From assembly GCA_002506605.1 (NCBI GenBank), contig DAXX01000031.1:1-14037 (forward strand): DNA of 14,037 nucleotides. Direction: 5' to 3'. Positions 1 through 6,961 of the stretch are shown here, in pieces. The position numbers were made by a program, and so were the translations under genes. The stretch comes from Thaumarchaeota archaeon UBA160. Lineage in GTDB: Archaea > Thermoproteota > Nitrososphaeria > Conexivisphaerales > UBA164. Positions within the stretch are counted from its first letter, which is position 1, and each line of letters begins with the position of its first letter. The notes beneath the pieces are model-generated. The model did no database searches. It worked only from the letters and a program-made list of their open reading frames with translations, and was not told the DNA's origin.

Positions 1-63
1 TATGTAAGAATATAAGAAAAGATAAATTCATAAAGGCTTTTAAGGAAGCAACATTCTTTCAAT

Positions 64-70
64 AGGTGAG
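64..70 (+). promoter_or_regulatory. Shine-Dalgarno site deciding the dnaG TTG start
   Basis: AGGTGAG lies five bases before a TTG codon at 76. It matches the archaeal anti-SD complement (GGTGA) and supports TTG as the real start. The peptide from this TTG matches the usual DnaG N-terminus, with the conserved GQTEGLFG block at about residue 31. Upstream (1–63) is AT-rich, with TATA-like stretches near 20–33 and 35–44. I cannot choose which one is used. Confidence 0.7.
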
Positions 71-75
71 AAGAA

Positions 76-1197
76 TTGCCAGATGGAACTATCAAGTATC
101 TTATAAAATTGAAGTTTACTATAGAAGGTATTGTTGAAAAGGCAGACATAATAGGAGCAATATTTGGTCAAACTGAAGGTCTCTTTGGCTCAGAGCTTAA
201 CCTTAACGAGCTTCAGAAAAACTGGAAAATAGGCAGGATAGAAATCAACATGCAATCCAAAAATGACAAGGTGTTTGGTGAGATCATAATACCTTCATCT
301 ACAGACATAGTTACCACAGCATTGATCGCTGCAATGGTTGAAAGCGTTGAAAAAGTAGGTCCTTGTGATGCAAAGATTCAGCTCGAAGAAATACAGGATG
401 TAAGGGAGGCAAAAAGGAAGCAAGTTGCTGATAGAGCTAAAGAGATATTAAAAGAATGGTACATTAAGTCGGCCAGTGAAGGCGAAAAGATTCAAAACGA
501 AATATATGAAGTTCTTAAACCTTATAAGGTCATTGAATGGGGGCCAGAAAAGTTGCCAGCTGGTCCAGAAGTAAATAATAGCGATACAATAATTTTGGTT
601 GAGGGGAGGGCGGATGTTATAAATTTGCAGAGAGCCGGCTACTATAATACGCTTGCACTGAATGGAGTTAAGGTGCCGGAGAGCGTTGTTCAGCTAAAGG
701 GTAAGAAAAATCTTATAGCTTTTCTTGATGGTGACAGAGGAGGTGACCTCATACAGAAAGAGTTAGAACAGATGCTTGGCAACATACCTATATATAGGGC
801 TCCAGCAGGAAGAGAAGTCGAAGAATTAACACCTGCAGAAATAAAAAGCATACTTGAAAGTAAGCCGGCAAAAGCTGAGATCGTTTTAGAGATAGATCAA
901 GCGCTTCTCGAAAAGGTAAAATCCATCTATCCATCTATAAAAGAGACCCTTGAGGCTGTTATACTAGATAAGGATCTGAATGAGGTAGCTAGACTCCCCA
1001 TAAACGAGCTTTTACCTGCTCTTGAAAAGGTAAGCGAAGGCAAACACATAGTACTAGATGGGATAGCAACTCAGAGGCTTGTGGACGCAGCAAAGAACTA
1101 TGGTTTTCTTACAATAATTGCATTTAAACAGGCAGATGGGCTTAGCGTTCCAGAGGGTCTAAAGGTTTATACTTTTTCTCAGCTTGGTTTAATTTAA
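76..1197 (+). CDS. dnaG: Archaeal DnaG-like primase / exosome-associated protein
   Basis: 373-residue DnaG, full length for the archaeal family. The N-terminal archaeal domain has the GQTEGLFG block (residues 31–38). A TOPRIM domain at about 170–250 keeps its acidic residues: Glu176 in LVEGRAD, and Asp218, Asp220 and Asp224 in FLDGDRGGD. The archaeal C-terminal domain follows, with a DGIATQRLVD motif. Archaeal DnaG has primase activity in vitro and in several species is a stable subunit of the RNA-degrading exosome, so it may act in RNA decay as much as in replication. The start is TTG at 76, preceded by a good SD. The gene converges on the DUF429 gene and its last 9 bases overlap that gene's end. 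A seven-T tract directly after the stop (1198–1204) is a likely terminator. No key residue is missing. Confidence 0.95.
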   Translation: MPDGTIKYLIKLKFTIEGIVEKADIIGAIFGQTEGLFGSELNLNELQKNWKIGRIEINMQSKNDKVFGEIIIPSSTDIVTTALIAAMVESVEKVGPCDAKIQLEEIQDVREAKRKQVADRAKEILKEWYIKSASEGEKIQNEIYEVLKPYKVIEWGPEKLPAGPEVNNSDTIILVEGRADVINLQRAGYYNTLALNGVKVPESVVQLKGKKNLIAFLDGDRGGDLIQKELEQMLGNIPIYRAPAGREVEELTPAEIKSILESKPAKAEIVLEIDQALLEKVKSIYPSIKETLEAVILDKDLNEVARLPINELLPALEKVSEGKHIVLDGIATQRLVDAAKNYGFLTIIAFKQADGLSVPEGLKVYTFSQLGLI

Positions 1198-1776
1198 TTT
1201 TTTTGGTAAATAGAGCAAACCTTCTTCAGGATCTCCTAGAGGCATCGCAAGGTTTCTTAAATAAAGAATGCCTAAATATGCTATTGTTGCAGCGTCAGCT
1301 TCGTGCTCATTCATGTCGTCTTTACAACCTTTTATTCCTAGCCCCCTTAAACCCTTGATAAGAGCATCCAGATCTTTTTTTCTAGGTATTTTGAGCACAT
1401 CCTGAACCCCTCCAGGGTATGATTCTAACACAATAAAACCTAGATGTTTAAGAACTTTGGAGAGCCTTATGCCGCGTTTTGTCAACATTCTCATAGGTCC
1501 AAGCGTTATAGGGAAGAACTTTATTCCCATTTCCCTTAACTCAATGTCACATTTCCGAAAATGTGGTCCATCTTTGTCTTCTATATCTGACCGTCCTCGA
1601 GGTATGCTTAGAGGTGCATCTATTGTCACTACATCTGGTTTTTTATTCTTAACCGCTTTAATTATTTCAGTATCCAAATAAACCGTAAAATAGCTACAGT
1701 TTAGATTATCGTCCATCAAAGCTATGCCTGTTTTTCTCTTTTCAGATCCCGCAAGGTCTATTCCAAGGCTTAGCAC
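1189..1776 (-). CDS. DUF429 family protein (RNase H-like fold)
   Basis: 195 residues matching the DUF429 pattern. There is an N-terminal GIDLAG (Asp7), a second acidic strand TIDAPLSIPRG (Asp53), the FFPITLGPMR segment (about 88–97), an ESYPG motif (about 118–122) and a C-terminal NEHEADAA motif (about 157–163). The order of acidic residues fits an RNase H-like fold. The biochemical role of the family is not established, to my knowledge, and I do not assign a substrate. The start is GTG at 1776, overlapping the last base of the ubiX stop codon (TAGTG), so translation is probably coupled to ubiX. It is the last gene of the minus-strand run that begins with pyrH, and its end overlaps the end of dnaG. 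Confidence 0.85.
   Translation of the reverse strand: MLSLGIDLAGSEKRKTGIALMDDNLNCSYFTVYLDTEIIKAVKNKKPDVVTIDAPLSIPRGRSDIEDKDGPHFRKCDIELREMGIKFFPITLGPMRMLTKRGIRLSKVLKHLGFIVLESYPGGVQDVLKIPRKKDLDALIKGLRGLGIKGCKDDMNEHEADAATIAYLGILYLRNLAMPLGDPEEGLLYLPKKLN
1195..1204 (+). terminator. T-tract terminator of dnaG
   Basis: The dnaG stop codon is followed immediately by seven T residues (1198–1204), the usual intrinsic termination signal in archaea. The tract lies inside the 3' end of the convergent DUF429 gene, so the two genes share this sequence on opposite strands. Confidence 0.5.
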
Positions 1777-2339
1777 TATTCTTCAGCCTTCCACCTTTTG
1801 TAAAGATTATGCTCTATACCTAGCAGGTCAAGAGCTTTTCCCACTATAAAGTTAACCATTTCGTCAACTGTTTTAGGTATGGTGTAAAAGCCTGGAGATG
1901 CAGGCATTATCACGCCCCCAGCGATTGATACTTTTAACATATTCATTATGTCGATTGCGGAAAGAGGCGTTTCCCTTATTATTAGAATCAGCTTTTTCTT
2001 TTCTTTCAGCTGAACAAGGGCAGCCCTTGTAAGCAAATTGTCTGCTATTCCGTTTGCAACTGAGCCAAGCGTTCTTATGCTACATGGTGCAATGATCATG
2101 AAGTTGAACCCTGCTGAACCGCTTGCAGGAGCGGCGTCAATGTCATCTTCATTATAAACTTTTTTTGATACTCTTTTAACTCTATCATATGCATCTTTTA
2201 GCTCATATTTTGCGGTTTTTTTTGCCGCCTCGGTAAAAATGGTATGCACTTCAACCCCGCTATTTTTTAATTCCTCAGCTAGCCTTACGCCGTATATTAT
2301 ACCGCTAGCTCCCGTAATTCCGAGTACAGCCTTCAACAT
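1776..2339 (-). CDS. ubiX: Flavin prenyltransferase, UbiX/Pad1 family
   Basis: 187 residues, the normal length for UbiX. These enzymes attach a dimethylallyl group to FMN to make prenylated FMN, the cofactor of UbiD-type (de)carboxylases. Visible hallmarks are GITGASG at the N-terminus (about 7–13), an SGS motif (about 73–75), the IIAPCS…NGIADNLLTR flavin/phosphate region (about 82–105), RETPLS (122–127), PASPGFYTIP (146–155) and a C-terminal LYKRW motif. No ubiD partner is in the window, so the client enzyme must lie elsewhere. The ATG start at 2339 has a TATA-like element about 26 bp upstream. The stop overlaps the GTG of the DUF429 gene. Most likely co-transcribed with DUF429 and perhaps with pyrH/DUF2116. 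Confidence 0.93.
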   Translation of the reverse strand: MLKAVLGITGASGIIYGVRLAEELKNSGVEVHTIFTEAAKKTAKYELKDAYDRVKRVSKKVYNEDDIDAAPASGSAGFNFMIIAPCSIRTLGSVANGIADNLLTRAALVQLKEKKKLILIIRETPLSAIDIMNMLKVSIAGGVIMPASPGFYTIPKTVDEMVNFIVGKALDLLGIEHNLYKRWKAEE

Positions 2340-2359
2340 ATTAATTTATTTATAAGAAC

Positions 2360-2371
2360 AAATTAAACATT
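2360..2371 (-). promoter_or_regulatory. Possible TATA box of ubiX (leaderless)
   Basis: On the minus strand an AATGTTTAATTT element is centred about 26 bp before the ubiX ATG, the spacing of a leaderless archaeal promoter. It lies in the 33-bp gap between ubiX and the DUF2116 gene. A second AT-rich element (CTTATAAATAAA) is closer to the start and would put initiation inside the gene. Read-through from pyrH is the alternative. Confidence 0.4.
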
Positions 2372-2372
2372 T

Positions 2373-2606
2373 TCACTTTAAAAAATAGCTTGCAAAAAGA
2401 AGAACTATAAGAAGCCCCATAAACACGCCATAAAATGCCCACATCATGTTCCTTTCTCTTTTTTGTGCTTTTAGATCTTTATCCCTGCATTCTTTGCTGC
2501 AGTATATTTGGCCTTCTGGTATAGCTTTCCCGCAAACCTTACAATGTGAGTGAGGCGGAATATAGAAATCTTTTGCCCTTTTTCTTTTTTCTTCAGATTC
2601 GCTCAA
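2373..2606 (-). CDS. DUF2116-type zinc-ribbon small membrane protein
   Basis: 77 residues: a charged N-terminus, a zinc ribbon with Cys22-x2-Cys25 and Cys36-x3-Cys40 (CKVCGKAIP…YCSKEC), a basic linker, and one hydrophobic helix at about 54–75 ending at the C-terminus. This matches the small archaeal DUF2116 proteins, whose function is unknown. The topology suggests a tail-anchored protein with its zinc ribbon in the cytoplasm. The start is TTG at 2606, inside the last codons of pyrH, giving a 14-bp out-of-frame overlap. I see no well-spaced SD, so initiation probably depends on translation of pyrH. No in-frame ATG exists before residue 54, which would destroy the zinc ribbon, so TTG is preferred. 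Confidence 0.82.
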   Translation of the reverse strand: MSESEEKRKRAKDFYIPPHSHCKVCGKAIPEGQIYCSKECRDKDLKAQKRERNMMWAFYGVFMGLLIVLLFASYFLK

Positions 2607-3270
2607 ATACGATCATACTTCCCACTTTTTCGCCATATAAGGCTTTCTTCACTTCTAACATGTCAGTTCCTGTAACTATAGTCTTAATTTTTGATCTTTC
2701 TATTATTCCAATGGAGACTTCATCAAGCAACTCATAAGTTCCAGCCTCAAAAGATCCTTTAATCATTTTTTTGAGATCCTCTACATATACTTTCTCCATA
2801 AGTTTTGCTGTTGGATTGATTTTAGGATCTTTGTCAAAAACGCCTCCTGCTTTTGTTGAATTTACAAATAAATCTGCTTTAAGGTGCTCTGCAAGCAAAG
2901 CCGCAACAGCGTTGGTACTATGTCCTGGTGAAAGCCCTCCCGCCACAGGTATTTTTCCAATATCCCAAGCAACCTTAGCTTCTCTAAGGTCTGTAATAAC
3001 CTTTGAATAAGATGTTTTCATACTAGATATCATGATTTTCGCGTTCACCCTAGTTATATCTATGCCTATTTCATCAAGAACATCTTCGCTGGCGCCAAGC
3101 TTTCTGCCCAGCTCTATGAGCTCCCTAGATCTCTTTCCACCTCCAACTACTACAGCTAGCTTGTTACCTTCACTTACAAATTCATCAAACATTGAAGCCA
3201 GTTCGCTGAGCCTCTGTTCAGCATCTATTTCATCAAAAATGCTACCCGAAAGTTTAACTACTACTTTCAT
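2593..3270 (-). CDS. pyrH: Uridylate (UMP) kinase
   Basis: 225 residues of the amino-acid-kinase fold, the usual size for archaeal UMP kinase, which makes UDP from UMP in pyrimidine synthesis. Motifs in order: the N-terminal VVVKLSGS strand-loop with Lys6, the VVGGGKRSR phosphate loop (about 41–49), GGLSPGHSTNAVAALLAE (about 111–128) and FDKDPK (about 145–150). The frame is open further upstream to 3345, but that would add 25 residues before the conserved kinase start and run across the promoter of the divergent aRF1 gene. ATG at 3270, with a weak GGGGAT just before it, is the better start. It leads the minus-strand group pyrH–DUF2116–ubiX–DUF429. Confidence 0.93.
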   Translation of the reverse strand: MKVVVKLSGSIFDEIDAEQRLSELASMFDEFVSEGNKLAVVVGGGKRSRELIELGRKLGASEDVLDEIGIDITRVNAKIMISSMKTSYSKVITDLREAKVAWDIGKIPVAGGLSPGHSTNAVAALLAEHLKADLFVNSTKAGGVFDKDPKINPTAKLMEKVYVEDLKKMIKGSFEAGTYELLDEVSIGIIERSKIKTIVTGTDMLEVKKALYGEKVGSMIVFERI

Positions 3271-3283
3271 GTATCCCCGCAGA

Positions 3284-3310
3284 ATATATAAAAACGTTTT
3301 AAAATTAATG
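3284..3310. promoter_or_regulatory. Divergent promoter region between pyrH and aRF1
   Basis: The 66-bp gap between the two starts holds ATATATAAAA (about 3284–3294) and TTTTAAAATTAA (about 3297–3308). The second reads as a TATA-like element on both strands and would put starts about 7–10 bp before each ATG. The first could serve aRF1 with a leader of about 23 bases. Assignment of each box to each gene is inference. Confidence 0.5.
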
Positions 3311-3336
3311 TTTCTGTATTTGTAACAGGATAGCTG

Positions 3337-4590
3337 ATGCAACAACAGTATGATTCGGTAGAAATTTATAGAGTTAAGAGGCTCTTTAATGAACTATCTA
3401 ATGTTACAGGTCGAGGGACAGAGCTTATTTCATTATATATACCTCCAAAGCGACCTCCCTATGATGTAATCAACCAGCTTAAGGACGAGTATGGCACAGC
3501 TTCGAACATCAAAAGCGACCAAACAAGGACCCATGTCCAGGACGCCCTAGTCCATATAATGCAGAAGCTCAAGCTTTATAGGCAGTTCCCTGAAAACGGA
3601 TTGATAGTTTTCTGTGGCTACGTTCCATCGCCAGAAAACCCTGTGAATGAAGAACTCATATATTATGAAATAGTTCCTCCGAAACCTGTGCCAACTTACC
3701 TTTATAGATGTGATGATCATTTTCATTTAGACATCTTAAAAACAATGCTTAAGGAAGAAGATCTTATAGGTGTAATTTCGATTGACCTTTCAGAGGCAGG
3801 ATTCGGAATAATAGAGGGGGACAGGGTTGAAGTAATCGAAGTTATAACAAGCGGCGTAGGCAGTAAACACAGACAAGGAGGGCAGTCAGCTAGAAGGTTT
3901 GAAAGGATAAGGGAAAACGAGATAAACGATTTCTTTCATAGAGTTGCAGAGCATGCAAAGGAAATATTTATAGACACTTATAAAATAAAGCGCCTCATTA
4001 TTAGCGGCCCAGGTATGGCCAAAGAGGATTTCTTTAAAGGTGAGTATCTTGATTATAGGCTAAAGCAGGCAACAATTGGTTTAGTAGATACAGGTTACTC
4101 AGGCGAGGAAGGTATCAGGGAAACTTTGGAAAGAGGAGAAGAGTTGATAGAAGGTGTAAGGCTTATTGAAGAAAAAAAGATTATTGACAGGTTTCTTGCT
4201 GAAGTTTCAAAAAAAGACGGGCTTGTTGTTTATGGTCTTCAGCCATCTTTGCAAGTCCTTAAAGAAGGCAACGCTGAGACAGTTATAATATCAGAAGACA
4301 TAAATACGGTAAGGCTAAACGCAACGTGCAAAAACTGTGGTTATACAATCGAAAAGTTTGTAACTAGCTCTGATGTTTACAAAGAAAAAGCTGAAGTTTC
4401 TCAACAAGCTTGCCCGGTCTGTGGAAAAAGCCTCTGGAACGTAACAATTCAAGATATTGTTGATTATGTTTCTGATCTTGCTAATCAGGTAGGGGCAAAG
4501 GTAGAGGTAGTTTCATCAAAGTCAGAAGCAGGCGTGATGTTTAAAAACTTTGGCGGCATCGCTGTAATGTTAAGGTATCAAAGAAAATGA
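3337..4590 (+). CDS. prf1: Peptide chain release factor aRF1
   Basis: 417 residues, typical for archaeal aRF1, which reads all three stop codons and triggers peptide release. Domain 1 carries TASNIKS (54–60) and YRCDDHF (123–129), both used in stop-codon recognition. Domain 2 carries the catalytic GGQ (181–183) followed by SARRFER. Domain 3 has a mini-domain with Cys331, Cys334, Cys359 and Cys362, a complete potential zinc site. The ATG at 3337 has no strong SD, in line with a short or absent leader. The gene overlaps valS by four bases (ATGA), so the two are translationally coupled. No missing residues. Confidence 0.97.
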   Translation: MQQQYDSVEIYRVKRLFNELSNVTGRGTELISLYIPPKRPPYDVINQLKDEYGTASNIKSDQTRTHVQDALVHIMQKLKLYRQFPENGLIVFCGYVPSPENPVNEELIYYEIVPPKPVPTYLYRCDDHFHLDILKTMLKEEDLIGVISIDLSEAGFGIIEGDRVEVIEVITSGVGSKHRQGGQSARRFERIRENEINDFFHRVAEHAKEIFIDTYKIKRLIISGPGMAKEDFFKGEYLDYRLKQATIGLVDTGYSGEEGIRETLERGEELIEGVRLIEEKKIIDRFLAEVSKKDGLVVYGLQPSLQVLKEGNAETVIISEDINTVRLNATCKNCGYTIEKFVTSSDVYKEKAEVSQQACPVCGKSLWNVTIQDIVDYVSDLANQVGAKVEVVSSKSEAGVMFKNFGGIAVMLRYQRK

Positions 4591-6941
4591 GCATACCAAC
4601 TAGATGGAACCCTGAACTAGAGAATGAAATTTCAAAAGAATGGGAAGAACAAAAGCTATATAAATTTGTAAAAGATGATAGGCCCGTTTACATAATAGAT
4701 ACGCCTCCCCCTTATGTTAATTCGCCTATTCATATAGGCCATGCATATACATATGTCTACATGGATTCTATAGCAAGGTACAAAAGGATGAACGGCTACA
4801 ACGTTCTCTTTCCGTTAGGGCTAGACAGAAATGGTCTACCTATTGAGGTTCAGGTTGAAAAAGAACTTAAGCTAAGCGTCAGAACAACCCCTAGGGAGCT
4901 CTTTGTTCAAAAATGTAGAGAAAAGCTTGATGAATATTCAAAAGCTTCCAGCATATCTTTCAAGCTTCTTGGAATAAGCTTTAACTCATATGAAAAGGGC
5001 TATGAACTGGGGGACATGTACGAAACAGATGATCCTGAATTTAGAAAGCTAACGCAGGAAATATTTATAGATCTTTATAACAAAGGGCTAATTTATGAAA
5101 GTGAAAAAGTCTCTAACTATTGTCCCGATTGCAGGATCTCCCTGTCTGATGCTGAAGTTGAGTATAAAGAAGAAACTACTAGTCTTTATTATATCAAGTT
5201 TAAGCTAGAAGATGGTTCTGACGTTATAGTAGCAACTACAAGACCTGAACTCCTCAAGGCATGCAAAGCTATTATTTATAATCCTGAAGACGAAAGATAC
5301 AAAAATCTTAATGGAAAGAAGGCTAAAGTTCCGTTGTTCAATCATGAAATACCAATATTACCTCATCCTTACGCAAAGAGGGACTTCGGAACTGGTCTAG
5401 TAATGATCTGTAGCTATGGTGATAGAGGAGATATGATTGTCTTTAAAGATCTTGGACTCAAGCCAACTTTTCTTATAGATGAGAACGGTCTAATGAACGA
5501 AAATGCAGAAAAGTACAAAGGGCTTAAAGTTAGGGAAGCAAGGGAAAAGATAGTTGAAGATCTAAGAAATTTGGGCTACCTTGTAAAAGAGGAAAAGATA
5601 AAGCATGAAACACCTATATGCTGGAGAAGCAAAACACCTATCGAATTTATTCCTAGAAAAGAACTTTACCTAAAGCAGGTAGAGTTCAAAGAAGAACTTA
5701 AGGAACTTGCAAGAAAAATGAAGTTTTATGCTCCAGAGAGTGCAGACCTGCTATTTAGTTGGATAGATTCGTTGAGTGATGATTGGGTAATATCTAGGAG
5801 AAGATATTATGGAACAGAAATTCCGCTCTGGTACTGTAAAAATTGTGGTTATGTTTACGTTCCGCCTAAAGGCAAATACTATGTGCCATGGAAGGAAAAG
5901 CCTCCTATTGAACGGTGCCCTAAATGCGGAAGTACAGAATTTGTAGGCGAATCCAGGATCTTTGATACGTGGTTTGACTCTAGCAACACTATGCTTTATA
6001 TATCAGGTTACTCACGCGATAGAAATTTCTTTGAAAATAATTATCCTGTGAGTCTGCGGCCTCAGGGAAAAGAAATTGTGAGGAGCTGGCTTTATTTTAC
6101 ACTTTTAAAGTCTTATCTTATAACAAAAAAGCCTCCATTCAAAGATGTGTGGATTCATATGCATGTAGTGGATGAAAAAGGTTACAAGATGAGTAAAAGC
6201 CTCGGAAACATCATAGACCCTATGGATGTAATTAGAAGGTATGGTGCTGAGGCTTTTAGAACTTGGGTATTTCTTGAAGGAGATATAACAAAAGATGATG
6301 TAAAGTGCTCTTACCAAAGGATAGAAAGCGCTTCGAAGTTCCTTACAAAGATTCTCAATATATCACGATTTATTAAACTGAACTCAAAGGAATCTATAGC
6401 GCCAGTTCAGCTTTCTATTTCTGATCGTTGGATACTTTGGGAGCTAAAATCTCTTATAAATGCTGTAAGGGAGCTTAACGAAACATATTACTTTAACAGA
6501 AGCTTTATAAAAATAAGAGATTTTGTCTGGTTCTTATTTGCAGATCACTATCTTGAGATGGTTAAACCAAGAATTTATAGTCCTGAATACACAGAGGAGG
6601 AAAAGCTTTCAGCTTATTTTACAATGCGCAAAGCGCTTGATATTGTTCTCAGATTAATGTCTCCGTATATACCTTTCATAACCTACTATCTTTATAAGAA
6701 CATTTTTAACAAGAACGTTCATCTGGAGCGATATCCAGTTAGCTCTGAAATTCCTGTACAAGAAAACCTATCGATATATACTGAGAAGATCGTTGAATTT
6801 AATCATTATGTCTGGAATACAAAAAAAGGCTTGGGTTTAAGTCTTAAAGATCCAATAATTCTTAAAATTCCTGAAGAACTTAAACCTTTTGAAAGGGATC
6901 TTATAGCTATGCATAACATTAGAACTCAGGGAAAGATCTAA
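4587..6941 (+). CDS. valS: Valyl-tRNA synthetase
   Basis: 784-residue class Ia synthetase of the Val/Leu/Ile group. It charges tRNA-Val and edits Thr mischarges. HIGH is at 49–52 (SPIHIGHAYTY) and KMSKS at 534–538. An editing (CP1) domain starts near residue 190 with TTRPELL (217–223), followed by GTGLVMICSYGD, a form typical of archaeal ValRS. WVISRRRYYGTEIPLWYC, FDTWFDSS and RPQGKEIVRSW also fit ValRS rather than LeuRS or IleRS. Cysteine pairs at 179/182, 417/420 and 444/447 can bind zinc. An anticodon-binding helical domain forms the C-terminal part. It starts inside the aRF1 stop (ATGA) and ends 35 bp before tRNA-Thr. Two T-tracts at 6958–6963 and 6968–6973 may end its transcript. The enzyme does not charge the neighbouring tRNA, which is for threonine. 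Confidence 0.93.
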   Translation: MSIPTRWNPELENEISKEWEEQKLYKFVKDDRPVYIIDTPPPYVNSPIHIGHAYTYVYMDSIARYKRMNGYNVLFPLGLDRNGLPIEVQVEKELKLSVRTTPRELFVQKCREKLDEYSKASSISFKLLGISFNSYEKGYELGDMYETDDPEFRKLTQEIFIDLYNKGLIYESEKVSNYCPDCRISLSDAEVEYKEETTSLYYIKFKLEDGSDVIVATTRPELLKACKAIIYNPEDERYKNLNGKKAKVPLFNHEIPILPHPYAKRDFGTGLVMICSYGDRGDMIVFKDLGLKPTFLIDENGLMNENAEKYKGLKVREAREKIVEDLRNLGYLVKEEKIKHETPICWRSKTPIEFIPRKELYLKQVEFKEELKELARKMKFYAPESADLLFSWIDSLSDDWVISRRRYYGTEIPLWYCKNCGYVYVPPKGKYYVPWKEKPPIERCPKCGSTEFVGESRIFDTWFDSSNTMLYISGYSRDRNFFENNYPVSLRPQGKEIVRSWLYFTLLKSYLITKKPPFKDVWIHMHVVDEKGYKMSKSLGNIIDPMDVIRRYGAEAFRTWVFLEGDITKDDVKCSYQRIESASKFLTKILNISRFIKLNSKESIAPVQLSISDRWILWELKSLINAVRELNETYYFNRSFIKIRDFVWFLFADHYLEMVKPRIYSPEYTEEEKLSAYFTMRKALDIVLRLMSPYIPFITYYLYKNIFNKNVHLERYPVSSEIPVQENLSIYTEKIVEFNHYVWNTKKGLGLSLKDPIILKIPEELKPFERDLIAMHNIRTQGKI

Positions 6942-6953
6942 AAGCTTAAAAGC
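6940..6953 (+). promoter_or_regulatory. TATA/BRE promoter of tRNA-Thr
   Basis: AAAAGCTTAAAAGC is centred about 26–29 bp upstream of the first tRNA base, the position expected for box A of an archaeal tRNA gene. It overlaps the last bases of valS. Two T6 tracts lie between it and the tRNA, where they could also end the valS transcript. Confidence 0.6.
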
Positions 6954-6961
6954 ATCGTTTT

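Noticed and set aside
3271..3345. Longer pyrH start at 3345
   Set aside because: The extra 25 residues precede the conserved kinase N-terminus and would cover the divergent promoter and the aRF1 start.
4587..6941. Leucyl- or isoleucyl-tRNA synthetase
   Set aside because: Length, the MICSYGD block, RPQGKEIVRSW and the WVISRRRYYG context fit archaeal ValRS better.
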